DNA of 64,000 nucleotides from Lachnospiraceae bacterium (GTDB lineage Bacteria; Bacillota; Clostridia; Lachnospirales; Lachnospiraceae): NCBI GenBank assembly GCA_017527205.1, contig JAFXQK010000023.1, positions 1 through 64,000 of the forward strand, in the 5' to 3' direction. Every line of letters starts with the position of its first letter. Within the stretch, counting starts at the first letter, position 1. This document shows, piece by piece, positions 9,046 to 16,353 of this stretch. The position numbers and the translations under genes are program-made. The notes beneath the pieces are model-generated. The model had not been told where the DNA came from, ran no database searches, and saw nothing but the letters and a program-made list of their open reading frames with translations.

Positions 9046-9167
9046 TCTTTTTCTGATCTCGTCAATCTTCTTACCTACTATATATACAATATATGTCAAA
9101 ATCTGCCCAGGGAGATGCAATGATAACTTCTCCTCCGGACAGATTCCCAAAACAACCTTACTCATGA

Positions 9168-9567
9168 TCATTTATACATCCAACTTATATCTTCAAAACC
9201 GGTTCCATCAGGTCTGACTCTATATCGTGCAGGCTTACGATACCATCCCGTACTATCAGAAATACTCCAATCACCAATGTGATAATAAATATAACCATCA
9301 ATTCCTGTGAATATACCCTTTTCCTCCAACTACATTCATCTGGTCTGCGGACAGTAAACATGTTAATTTCTTACCATCTGTTCGAATTCTGTACAATCCT
9401 CCATCATCAGCATTTTTACCATAGCAAAAATAAATCCAATCCTTGATCACTTGAATGTTGATAGCTTCATATGGAGAAACAGCAAAATTCAAGTTATATA
9501 ATAACTCCCTTTTTACAAAAGTGTTCCTACCTGTATATCCACCTAAACTTTTCGTCAAAATGCACAA
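9168..9567 (-). pseudogene. Frameshifted DUF5050-like beta-propeller fragment
   Basis: Two blades of a DUF5050-type repeat can be read, but in different frames. The first frame contains WIYFCYGKNADDGGLYRIR and stops soon after NVVGGKGY. Shifting by one base in the AAAA/GGG run near 9316-9322 restores IDGYIYYH and RVRPDGTGFEDISWMYK before a stop. The start is missing: only a TTG without ribosome site precedes it, and no signal peptide is present. It is best read as a decayed 3' end of a larger gene. A single sequencing error in the homopolymer would mend the frame but not the missing N-terminus. Confidence 0.7.
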
Positions 9568-9661
9568 AAATCACTAAAATTGAAAGAATAGATACTGCTG
9601 ACCCTTAAAATCGTACATGCAATTCCAAAATTCGTTTTTGAATATGCTCTGTAATTTGAAG

Positions 9662-9695
9662 AAAAGCCACCAGACCTAAGGGAATGGTGGCTTTT
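9662..9695 (-). terminator. Terminator of the LRR lipoprotein gene
   Basis: Stem GCCACCA/TGGTGGC extended by AAAA/TTTT, with CTTTTCTTC following on the minus strand; it lies 18 bp past the stop codon. Confidence 0.85.
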
Positions 9696-9712
9696 GTTTT
9701 CAAATGATTCTA

Positions 9713-10678
9713 TCAATCAACTATTGTATAGTAATTCTTTATGTACTGTTCAACGGATTGCTCTACATTATTAAGGCGATTTGTTCTCCATTCTTCAACA
9801 TCTTGAAAAATTACACCACTACTTATAAAATCATTAAATAGTTCGTTTGGTTCAGATGAAGAGTATGTTTTTCCTTTCCATGTTATACTCTGAACTCTCC
9901 TAAACATTTCATATATCATTGATTGTCTATTTTTATCTGCCTCTTGTTCTATCTCTTTAATTCTTTCTTCTCTCAATTGCTGTTTAAGCTGTTCTAATTG
10001 TGAGGATGTTATTGTCTCTTTTTCCTTAGCAAAGTCTCCACTTGCCGCTGTTTCTCCCCAAAGTGCTCCAGATATAATTGTTAAATCATCTGGTAATGTT
10101 ATAATTTCAAGGGCGTCTATCATGGACAAGTCTATGTTTTTAACACTATTTGGAATGGTTAATGATTTTAGATTATCACAACCACAAAATACTTCTTTGC
10201 CTATTGTAGTTACAGAATCTGGTATTGTTATACTGCTTAATGCTATACATTCCTCAAATGCACTATCACCTATAGAAGTACAGCCATCTTCAATGATGAC
10301 CTTGGCTATTTTCTCTCTTATATCAAGCCATGGTGTAGGTAATTTTGACTTCCCAATATTAGAACTAACATCGTAGGCACTCATAGCACCTGTGCCATGA
10401 ATATACAGAATACCGTTTCCATATTCCCATGTAAGGTTTTCCCCACAAACACCACTTGTTTCTGCAACAAAATTGTCTAGCTCGCTTTTAGATGATTCTG
10501 TGGTTTGAGTGGATTCTGATTGTCCTTTTAATTCATTGTTTTCTTTTTCAAGTTCTGCTATTCTGGATTCGAGTTCAGCTATGTCCTTATTATTGTCTGT
10601 ATTATTTGCTGATTGCCCACAGGCTGATAATGAGAGAGCTACAGACAATAATAGTATTGCAAGAGCCTTTTTCTTCAT
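9713..10678 (-). CDS. Leucine-rich (BspA-type) lipoprotein
   Basis: 321 residues. The N-terminus MKKKALAILLLSVALSLSAC is a type II signal peptide with lipobox LSAC, so the mature protein should be lipid-anchored on the outer face of the membrane. A coiled-coil segment follows (DIAELESRIAELEKENNEL), then BspA-like repeats of the form SIGDSAFEECIALSSITIPDSVTTIG. The C-terminal 100 residues are charged, with a Gln/Glu-rich helix (LEQLKQQLREERIKEIEQEA). The chosen ATG follows TTGGAGG; a longer reading has no ribosome site. Role unknown; such repeats often bind other proteins. It has its own promoter and terminator. Confidence 0.85.
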   Translation of the reverse strand: MKKKALAILLLSVALSLSACGQSANNTDNNKDIAELESRIAELEKENNELKGQSESTQTTESSKSELDNFVAETSGVCGENLTWEYGNGILYIHGTGAMSAYDVSSNIGKSKLPTPWLDIREKIAKVIIEDGCTSIGDSAFEECIALSSITIPDSVTTIGKEVFCGCDNLKSLTIPNSVKNIDLSMIDALEIITLPDDLTIISGALWGETAASGDFAKEKETITSSQLEQLKQQLREERIKEIEQEADKNRQSMIYEMFRRVQSITWKGKTYSSSEPNELFNDFISSGVIFQDVEEWRTNRLNNVEQSVEQYIKNYYTIVD

Positions 10679-10725
10679 TTGTTTATCCTCCAATATTGTA
10701 AAGATTGCATAAAAAATCAGGATGT

Positions 10726-10754
10726 AGTATAGCACAATTGTTCCTAGAATGCAA
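10726..10754 (-). promoter_or_regulatory. Sigma-A promoter of the LRR lipoprotein gene
   Basis: TTGCAT, 17 bp, TATACT on the minus strand, upstream of the GGAGG site. It partly overlaps the terminator of the preceding gene. Confidence 0.7.
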
Positions 10755-10755
10755 T

Positions 10756-10792
10756 AAAAAAGACCTAAGCCACAATGACTTGGGTCTTTTTA
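10756..10792 (-). terminator. Terminator of the 147-residue protein gene
   Basis: AAAAGACCTAAG pairs with CTTGGGTCTTTT (one G-T pair), flanked by A- and T-runs, so it could work in both directions. Confidence 0.8.
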
Positions 10793-10810
10793 CATTTTAT
10801 AGCTGTTTAA

Positions 10811-11254
10811 TTATGCTTTGAATGATACTTTCACTTCATCATTACGAACACCAGCGTACTTCAAGAGTTTTTCTATAAACTTTATGATATCCCCTATACC
10901 ATAAGATGTTGATATAAACACATCATAATCGTCCAAGTGATATGCACCTCTATATCCATCGGTGTCAGTTATCTTATACATGCCATTGAATTGTTCATCT
11001 TTTAATATATCAGCTTTTTTGATTTTCCCTTGCTTAAATAATTCTGTAATAACATCTATTAAGAGTGCTCTACCTGTTATGCCTTCGTACTTTTTCCCGA
11101 GTATAATTGCATAGTCAAGTGTATGGAATTTCCAATCACCATCAGAATGGTCGTTATATACATATTCGTGATTAAGTTTTATCTTTTGCTCGTTCAAATT
11201 CTCTTCAAGATCAAGCACAATTCTTAAGTATTCTTTCAATGCAGTCAATTCCAA
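10811..11254 (-). CDS. Hypothetical cytoplasmic protein
   Basis: 147 residues, no signal peptide or membrane segment, acidic. It is not recognised. The central part reads like a globular alpha/beta domain (GITGRALLIDVITELFKQGKIKKADIL, split here as GITGRALLIDVITELF and KQGKIKKADIL) and the C-terminus ends in a lysine-rich strand. The start is a TTG 9 bp after the ribosome site AGGAGAG; no in-frame ATG is nearer. It lies head to head with a small HTH gene, with a 12-bp palindrome between them, so that regulator may control it. It ends at a strong terminator. Confidence 0.7.
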   Translation of the reverse strand: MELTALKEYLRIVLDLEENLNEQKIKLNHEYVYNDHSDGDWKFHTLDYAIILGKKYEGITGRALLIDVITELFKQGKIKKADILKDEQFNGMYKITDTDGYRGAYHLDDYDVFISTSYGIGDIIKFIEKLLKYAGVRNDEVKVSFKA

Positions 11255-11299
11255 TTCTTCTCTCTCCTAACCTCTAGCATAACAATCATCCCCGATTCG

Positions 11300-11311
11300 T
11301 GACTATAGTCA
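11300..11311. promoter_or_regulatory. 12-bp perfect palindrome, possible operator
   Basis: TGACTATAGTCA lies between the divergent 147-residue gene and the HTH gene. It is a plausible binding site for the adjacent HTH regulator (inference). Confidence 0.5.
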
Positions 11312-11353
11312 AGGGAAAAAGCACATTATACCATAATAGAGATAAGGAGTGAA

Positions 11354-11575
11354 ATGATGATAAACTATGACCCATTTTGGAAAACATTAAAAAGATCCTC
11401 AAAAAAAACTTATACTCTGATCAACAATCATCACATATCCAGTGCCACAATTGATAAGCTCCGCAAAAATAAACCCCTGACAACCACGACATTAAACGAT
11501 TTATGTCGAATTCTGCAGTGCACATTGGATCAAGTCGCCCAATATGTTCCCTCCAACTCAGATCAAACTCTTTAA
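11354..11575 (+). CDS. Small Cro/C1-type HTH regulator
   Basis: 73 residues forming one helix-turn-helix domain of the short Xre class: a Tyr/Leu-rich first helix (TYTLINNHHISSATIDKL, 18 residues) and the recognition region TTTLNDLCRILQCTLDQVAQY. The ribosome site AAGGAG precedes two adjacent ATG codons, and either may be used. It is divergent from the 147-residue hypothetical gene. Length and sequence resemble chromosomal regulators near accessory genes; targets are unknown. The 130 bp after it show no further gene. Confidence 0.85.
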   Translation: MMINYDPFWKTLKRSSKKTYTLINNHHISSATIDKLRKNKPLTTTTLNDLCRILQCTLDQVAQYVPSNSDQTL

Positions 11576-11726
11576 TGATCTTTTTTCTCATCGCATGCAT
11601 GACAAATGTCACTCTCTCTTTAAAAAAAGCAATGACATTCGCCCTATTGCCCGTTTCGTACAAATATATTACCATCAAGGATAGATAGACAAATAGGCAA
11701 AAAAGATGCCTGTCGGGAGGAAAATG

Positions 11727-13439
11727 ATGGAAAACGAAGAAAAGAAACCGGAAACAGGAAAAAAGAAAAGCATTAAAGAATTAGTCAAGGCCCTCGGAGC
11801 CAAGATCGTCGGCGTATTTCGCGATTATCCCGTGACCATGATCGCCATCATGCTTGCCGCGCTGATTGCCTCCATTTTAGTTGATTGGAATAACACCGAC
11901 ACGGAAATCTATTTAGAGCGTGCGGCAGTCTTCTTTCTGATCACCGCGGTCGGAACGCTCTTCTTTGAGGAAACATGCCCCCGAAAGCGCATCGTACGCA
12001 TTGCAGGCGATATCTCCGGCGCCATTGTGGCGTTCCTCTTTGTTTGGATTCTCTCCTATGAGGGTGATACCCTCTTTGGAACGGACAGCGATGTCGTAGC
12101 GGAGATTACGGCAAGAATCCTTGCCGTTTATGGTGTCATTTTGATTGGTTTCTCCATCTGGCACATGTTCCGCCGACTCGAAAAGGATTTCGAGGTCTAC
12201 GCGACCAAGGCCTTTCTGGAATTATTAAAGTCAACCGTCATCTATGGTCTCTTTGCCGGCGGACTTGCAACGATTATCCTGATCTTTAATGCCTTACTCT
12301 TCGATACCGACGATTTTTTAGCTCAGGCTGAGATTTTCCTGGCCAGCGGCATTTACGTTCCCATGTGCCTCAAGGCCATCTCCGGTAAGAATGAAGAGCC
12401 GGGCAAATTCTTCCGCGTCTGCATCCATTACGCGCTGCTGCCCATGCTGCTGATTGCCTTTGGCATCATTTACCTGTACATCGGCAAGATTTTCCTTATG
12501 CGAGACATCCCGTCCAACAAAATCTTCCCGATCCTGGCAGGTCTGTTCTCCATCGGCATGCCGGTCTGGACGCTGGTTCACGGCATGCAGCAAAAGGACG
12601 ATTTTCTTTCCAAGGCCGCAAGATTTTTACCCTATGTCTTTGTACCGTTTTTGTTCCTGCAGTGCTGGAGCATCGCCCTTCGCATCGGCCAGTACGGCAT
12701 CACGCCTGATCGCTATATGGGCATCATCTTGATCCTTGGCGAAGCAATTTATTTTGTCCTGTATTTTCTGCATCACAAGGGTCAAAAGCAGGCCATTTCA
12801 TGGATTCTGTTCGCAGCCATGATTATTTGCTTCTTCACCGTGCTCTGTCCCGCAACAAACTATGATGACGTGACCATTCGTTCCCAAATGGCGCGCCTTG
12901 AAAAAATGCTGGAAAATCCCTTTCCCAGCCATGAGGATAAGCAGTCCATCCGCAGCACCTACAACAAGATCAACCGTCTTGGCTATAAAGGAAGAAGCGC
13001 CCTGAACAAAAAACTGTCCAAGGCGCAAAAGGAACTACTGGAATCCTATTCAGATTATAACGCAATTGCAAGGGAAACTGTTTACTTACATGCTTATCAA
13101 AGCACGGACTACATAGACGTAACCGGCTACAACCGCATCTATGAGGTGAGCACCTATGGAGACAAGAACTACCTCGGAGACGGAAAGCTGAGCGTCCAAT
13201 ATACCAATTACAAGAAGCGCGAAGCATCGGAACCCTTCCTGGCAGATCTGAGCGGGCTGATTGCCCATGCCTACACCTTTACCAAGGGCCATGACGAAGG
13301 CTTCACCCTTGAGGGGCACGAGGTATGCCCCGTGGATGAAAACCACGCCATCTGGATTACAAGCTTTAACATAAACTTTGACAAGGATACCAAGGAAATT
13401 ATTTCCATCAACCTACAAGGTTATCTCATGGAAAAATAA
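11727..13439 (+). CDS. DUF4153-family polytopic membrane protein
   Basis: About 570 residues. A charged Lys/Glu-rich N-terminus is followed by roughly ten hydrophobic segments (for example VTMIAIMLAALIASILV, AAVFFLITAVGTLFF, VIYGLFAGGLATIILIF), then a soluble C-terminal region of about 180 residues rich in Tyr, Lys and Asp. The arrangement fits DUF4153, a family of unknown function in Firmicutes and Bacteroidetes. Two adjacent ATGs follow GGGAGG; the second has the better spacing and was chosen. The stop lies immediately before the convergent GH3 gene, leaving no room for a separate terminator. Confidence 0.82.
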   Translation: MENEEKKPETGKKKSIKELVKALGAKIVGVFRDYPVTMIAIMLAALIASILVDWNNTDTEIYLERAAVFFLITAVGTLFFEETCPRKRIVRIAGDISGAIVAFLFVWILSYEGDTLFGTDSDVVAEITARILAVYGVILIGFSIWHMFRRLEKDFEVYATKAFLELLKSTVIYGLFAGGLATIILIFNALLFDTDDFLAQAEIFLASGIYVPMCLKAISGKNEEPGKFFRVCIHYALLPMLLIAFGIIYLYIGKIFLMRDIPSNKIFPILAGLFSIGMPVWTLVHGMQQKDDFLSKAARFLPYVFVPFLFLQCWSIALRIGQYGITPDRYMGIILILGEAIYFVLYFLHHKGQKQAISWILFAAMIICFFTVLCPATNYDDVTIRSQMARLEKMLENPFPSHEDKQSIRSTYNKINRLGYKGRSALNKKLSKAQKELLESYSDYNAIARETVYLHAYQSTDYIDVTGYNRIYEVSTYGDKNYLGDGKLSVQYTNYKKREASEPFLADLSGLIAHAYTFTKGHDEGFTLEGHEVCPVDENHAIWITSFNINFDKDTKEIISINLQGYLMEK

Positions 13440-13440
13440 T

Positions 13441-15885
13441 TTATAAAAAGCAATCATCCTCTTTCATGCTTCTGATCAGGCCAACCAGTCTTGTGGCATT
13501 GATCAGAAGCTGTTTTCTTGTCAGTCTTCCCGCCTTCAATGCGGCCATCAAATCCTCAAAATCTCCCTTGCCGCCGGGCATCACCAGCTCGCCGCCCGAC
13601 GCCACAATGCGGGAGGCCTTCGCCGCGGGATATACGGCGTCCTTCAGATCCATGCCGCCGACAAGCCAGTCCGTCATGACAATGCCATCAAATCCAAATT
13701 CCTTGCGCAGAACCCAATCCGTCAAATCCTTGCGCTCGGAGGTATGAATGCCATTTAATAGGTTATAGGAGGTCATGACCGTCATGGGATGCGAGTCCCG
13801 AATACAGATCTGGAAGCTCCTTAGATACAGCTCTCTCATGGCTCTCTCACTGACACAGCTGTTGTTGGCGGAGCGATTCGCCTCCTGATTATTTGCCGCA
13901 AAGTGTTTCATCGTAACGCCGCGGCCGGGATGACGCTGAACGCCATTCGTGAGCGCCGCCGCAATCTTTCCGCTGATCAGCGGATCCTCTGAAAAATACT
14001 CAAAGTTTCTGCCGCAGCGAATGTCCCTGTGAAGATTCAGCGCAGGTGCCAGCCAGAGATCTACGCCAAACTCCGTCATCTCCCTGCCGACAATGTCGCC
14101 GCAGCGCTGTGCCAGCTTGACGTTCCAGCTCTGCGCGATGGCCGTTCCAATGGGTATCGCGGTACAATACTGGCTCTGAATCTCTGCCCCCTTCTTAGGG
14201 CGCCTGGTCCCCTTCAGCTTTAAATACAGCGCCGCAGGCTTAGGCAGAAAATCCGAAAGGCCCGGAAGCATCGTGCCGCCAATGCCATGTGCGCCGTCCT
14301 CATCCACCCAATATTTCTTGTTCAGACGAAGTCCTGCAGGCCCATCCGCCATGGTCAGCACGGGAATTCCCTTTTCCTGTAGCTGTCCCGTGGTTTCTCC
14401 GGCCGCACCTGCAACCCTCTTGCCTGAATCGCCAATGCCGCCATTCATGCTCTTTTCCTTCGGACGGAATGCGCCCAAGGCCAAATAAACCAATTCCTCA
14501 TCTGTCAGATCATGTAGGCCAGGGTCAATCTCCGGATCTGCCTTATAGCAGATCTTTTCCGTCTGAATGGCCTTCGGATCCATGGTAAGCAGCGTTACGT
14601 CCTTTGGAAGCTTTTCCTCCTCATGAACCTTCGGGCTATAATCCTCAAAGTCCGTTGTTCCAAGCACGTGACGAACCTGCTTTGTAACACAGTCCTTCTT
14701 CAGCTGAATGCCGCCGCAAACGGATAAATCACGGCTGCTCTTACCAAGCTTTAGGACATAAATGCCCTTTTCCAGCACGTAACAGGAATTCTCGGCATCA
14801 TAGGAGGCAAGGTCAGACATTGCAAAAGCAATCATCAGCTCCTGCGTCTCTCCTGCCGCCAAGGTCTTCGTCTTTGCGAAGCCAGCCAGCACCTTCTTGG
14901 GCTGATCCAGCTTTCCCCAAGGCACGGAAACATAGAGCTGTACAACCTCTTTGCCGGCGCGGCTCCCAACATTGGTCACGCCGCATTTCACCGTCACCAG
15001 CTCACCATTTAGCTCCACGCCCATCGCCGTAAGTTCAAATTCCGTATAGGAAAGTCCATAGCCAAAGGGATACATTGGCGTTTTTCCCGCCACGTCAAAA
15101 TAACGATATCCGACGTAAATGCCCTCCCGATATCTGGTATCATCCCTCTCGCCAAAGTCACCAAGCTTACAATAATCCTCCCAGGCTGCCCAGGTTGTCG
15201 CCAGCCTTCCGGAAGGGTTCGCCTTTCCAAGAAGCACGTCCGCAAAACCAGCGCCTATCATGGCGCCAAGCTGCGACAAGACAAGGATGTTCTCCACCTC
15301 TGATACGCCCGACAAATCAACAGGTCCGCCCACGTTCAAAACTAACATGAACTTCGCAAATTTCTGTTGGAGGGTCAGAATGTCACGCACCTCCGTATCG
15401 GTGAGCAGAATGTCACCCTTCTCCGCCTTTCTGTCATTGCCCTCTCCGCAAATCCTCGAGAGCACGTAGATTGCGACTTCGCCCTCGGCCTCCAGCGGAA
15501 GCTCGTAGTCGGGCTCTGGCATCACGGCACCCATGCCCTCCAAAACGGCATGTACGTGTTTTTCCTTCGCCCGTCTTTTCACGTCGCGCACAAACTGAAC
15601 ATGCGCCTCCTTCAAAATCTCGTCATAGGCATCCAGCCAGGACTTTGTCGTAATCGAAAAGCCTGCCAGCTCCAAGCCCTTCTCCACGGAAATCGTAAAG
15701 TGAGAATTCACCTCACCTGAACCCGTTCCGCCCTGCAACGTATGCCTTGCGCCGCTCCCATACAGCGCAATCTGGCAGGGCTCCTCCAACGGAAAATCTC
15801 CGTTTTTCTTAAGTAGCACCATGCATTCTGCCAGCATGGAACGCACTTTTTTTGCATGTATTTTCTCTAATTCTGTTAAATGCAC
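13441..15885 (-). CDS. Circularly permuted GH3 beta-glucosidase
   Basis: 814-residue cytoplasmic glycosidase with the domains of family 3 in reversed order: GH3 C-terminal alpha/beta domain first (VLLKKNGDFPL, SGRLATTW, YPFGYGLSYTEF), fibronectin-III-like domain next (about 290-390), and the TIM barrel last (GPAGLRL, NLHRDIRCGRNFEYFSEDP, KHFAANNQE). The catalytic nucleophile Asp739 sits in GIVMTDW near the end. The permutation is known from Butyrivibrio beta-glucosidase. There is no signal peptide, so substrates are probably imported beta-gluco-oligosaccharides. Start codon GTG after AAGGAGGG. Confidence 0.93.
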   Translation of the reverse strand: MHLTELEKIHAKKVRSMLAECMVLLKKNGDFPLEEPCQIALYGSGARHTLQGGTGSGEVNSHFTISVEKGLELAGFSITTKSWLDAYDEILKEAHVQFVRDVKRRAKEKHVHAVLEGMGAVMPEPDYELPLEAEGEVAIYVLSRICGEGNDRKAEKGDILLTDTEVRDILTLQQKFAKFMLVLNVGGPVDLSGVSEVENILVLSQLGAMIGAGFADVLLGKANPSGRLATTWAAWEDYCKLGDFGERDDTRYREGIYVGYRYFDVAGKTPMYPFGYGLSYTEFELTAMGVELNGELVTVKCGVTNVGSRAGKEVVQLYVSVPWGKLDQPKKVLAGFAKTKTLAAGETQELMIAFAMSDLASYDAENSCYVLEKGIYVLKLGKSSRDLSVCGGIQLKKDCVTKQVRHVLGTTDFEDYSPKVHEEEKLPKDVTLLTMDPKAIQTEKICYKADPEIDPGLHDLTDEELVYLALGAFRPKEKSMNGGIGDSGKRVAGAAGETTGQLQEKGIPVLTMADGPAGLRLNKKYWVDEDGAHGIGGTMLPGLSDFLPKPAALYLKLKGTRRPKKGAEIQSQYCTAIPIGTAIAQSWNVKLAQRCGDIVGREMTEFGVDLWLAPALNLHRDIRCGRNFEYFSEDPLISGKIAAALTNGVQRHPGRGVTMKHFAANNQEANRSANNSCVSERAMRELYLRSFQICIRDSHPMTVMTSYNLLNGIHTSERKDLTDWVLRKEFGFDGIVMTDWLVGGMDLKDAVYPAAKASRIVASGGELVMPGGKGDFEDLMAALKAGRLTRKQLLINATRLVGLIRSMKEDDCFL

Positions 15886-15923
15886 GCGATAACCCTCCTT
15901 GTTCTATGACTACTCCATCGTCC

Positions 15924-15936
15924 GCTGCTTCGCAGC
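15924..15936. repeat. Isolated GCTTCGC hairpin in the GH3 leader
   Basis: GCTGC-TTC-GCAGC, the same core palindrome as in the dispersed repeats, located about 40 bp upstream of the GH3 start codon. It is probably a decayed fragment of that repeat. Confidence 0.6.
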
Positions 15937-16017
15937 TGCTTGTTTCCTCTGCATGTTTTATTTTATCATAACATTGTACACATTTAAAGATCCAGTATGG
16001 GGAAATGTAACACTCCT

Positions 16018-16187
16018 AAAAACCGTCTGCTTCGCAGCCGTCGTCGCTTCGCGACTCATGTTTTTATTTCGTGCTTAGCCTGGAAATCGCAGATTTCCAC
16101 GCGCCTGGCTCGGGTGAAACCAAATGCTTAGCCTGGAAATCGTAGATTTCCACGCGCCTGCCGCTTGGTTTCCTTCCTCTTTTACTC
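16018..16187. repeat. Dispersed hairpin-rich repeat, copy B, with two nested 35-bp modules
   Basis: Same framework as copies A and C (CTGCTTCGCAG, GTCGCTTCGCGAC, GGTGAAACCAAATGC, GCTTGGTTTCCTTCC). Two 35-bp insertions, at 16073-16107 and 16126-16160, differ from each other at one base. Each contains the palindrome GGAAATC-GCA/GTA-GATTTCC. They replace the short spacer and the apical hairpin found in the other copies. Non-coding. Confidence 0.9.
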
Positions 16188-16310
16188 ATAAAAACCGTCT
16201 GCTTCGCAGCCGTCGTCGCTTCGCGACTCATGTTTTTATTTCGTATACGCTCGGGTGAAACCAAATGCCCTGCTTCGCAGGTCGCTTGGTTTCCTTCCTC
16301 GCTATAAAAA
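16188..16310. repeat. Dispersed hairpin-rich repeat, copy C
   Basis: In tandem with copy B and nearly identical to copy A, including CCTGC-TTC-GCAGG inside the GAAACCAA/TTGGTTTC stem and the closing CTATAAAAA. As in copy A, that A-run forms the T-tract of the adjacent gene's terminator. Confidence 0.9.
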
Positions 16311-16338
16311 GGACACGTGAGCGCAAACTCGCGTGTCC
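16306..16338 (-). terminator. Terminator of the htrA-like gene
   Basis: GGACACG-T-GAG pairs with CTC-GCGTGTCC around CGCAAA, followed by TTTTTATAG on the minus strand. Confidence 0.85.
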
Positions 16339-16353
16339 CAAATTATTTATGTT

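Noticed and set aside
8971..9171. Small frame on the minus strand before the DUF3990 gene, considered as a partner gene (DUF3791-like)
   Set aside because: It overlaps the promoter and start of the DUF3990 gene and shows no similarity to DUF3791.
11421..11678. 85-codon frame on the minus strand
   Set aside because: It is antisense to the small HTH gene and has no ribosome site.
16064..16264. Open frame on the minus strand covering repeat copies B and C
   Set aside because: It arises from the repeated palindromes, has no ribosome site, and similar frames appear at every copy.
16018..16310. Repeats considered as a CRISPR array
   Set aside because: Repeat units are long, palindromic, only two in tandem, spacers are not unique, and no cas genes are present.
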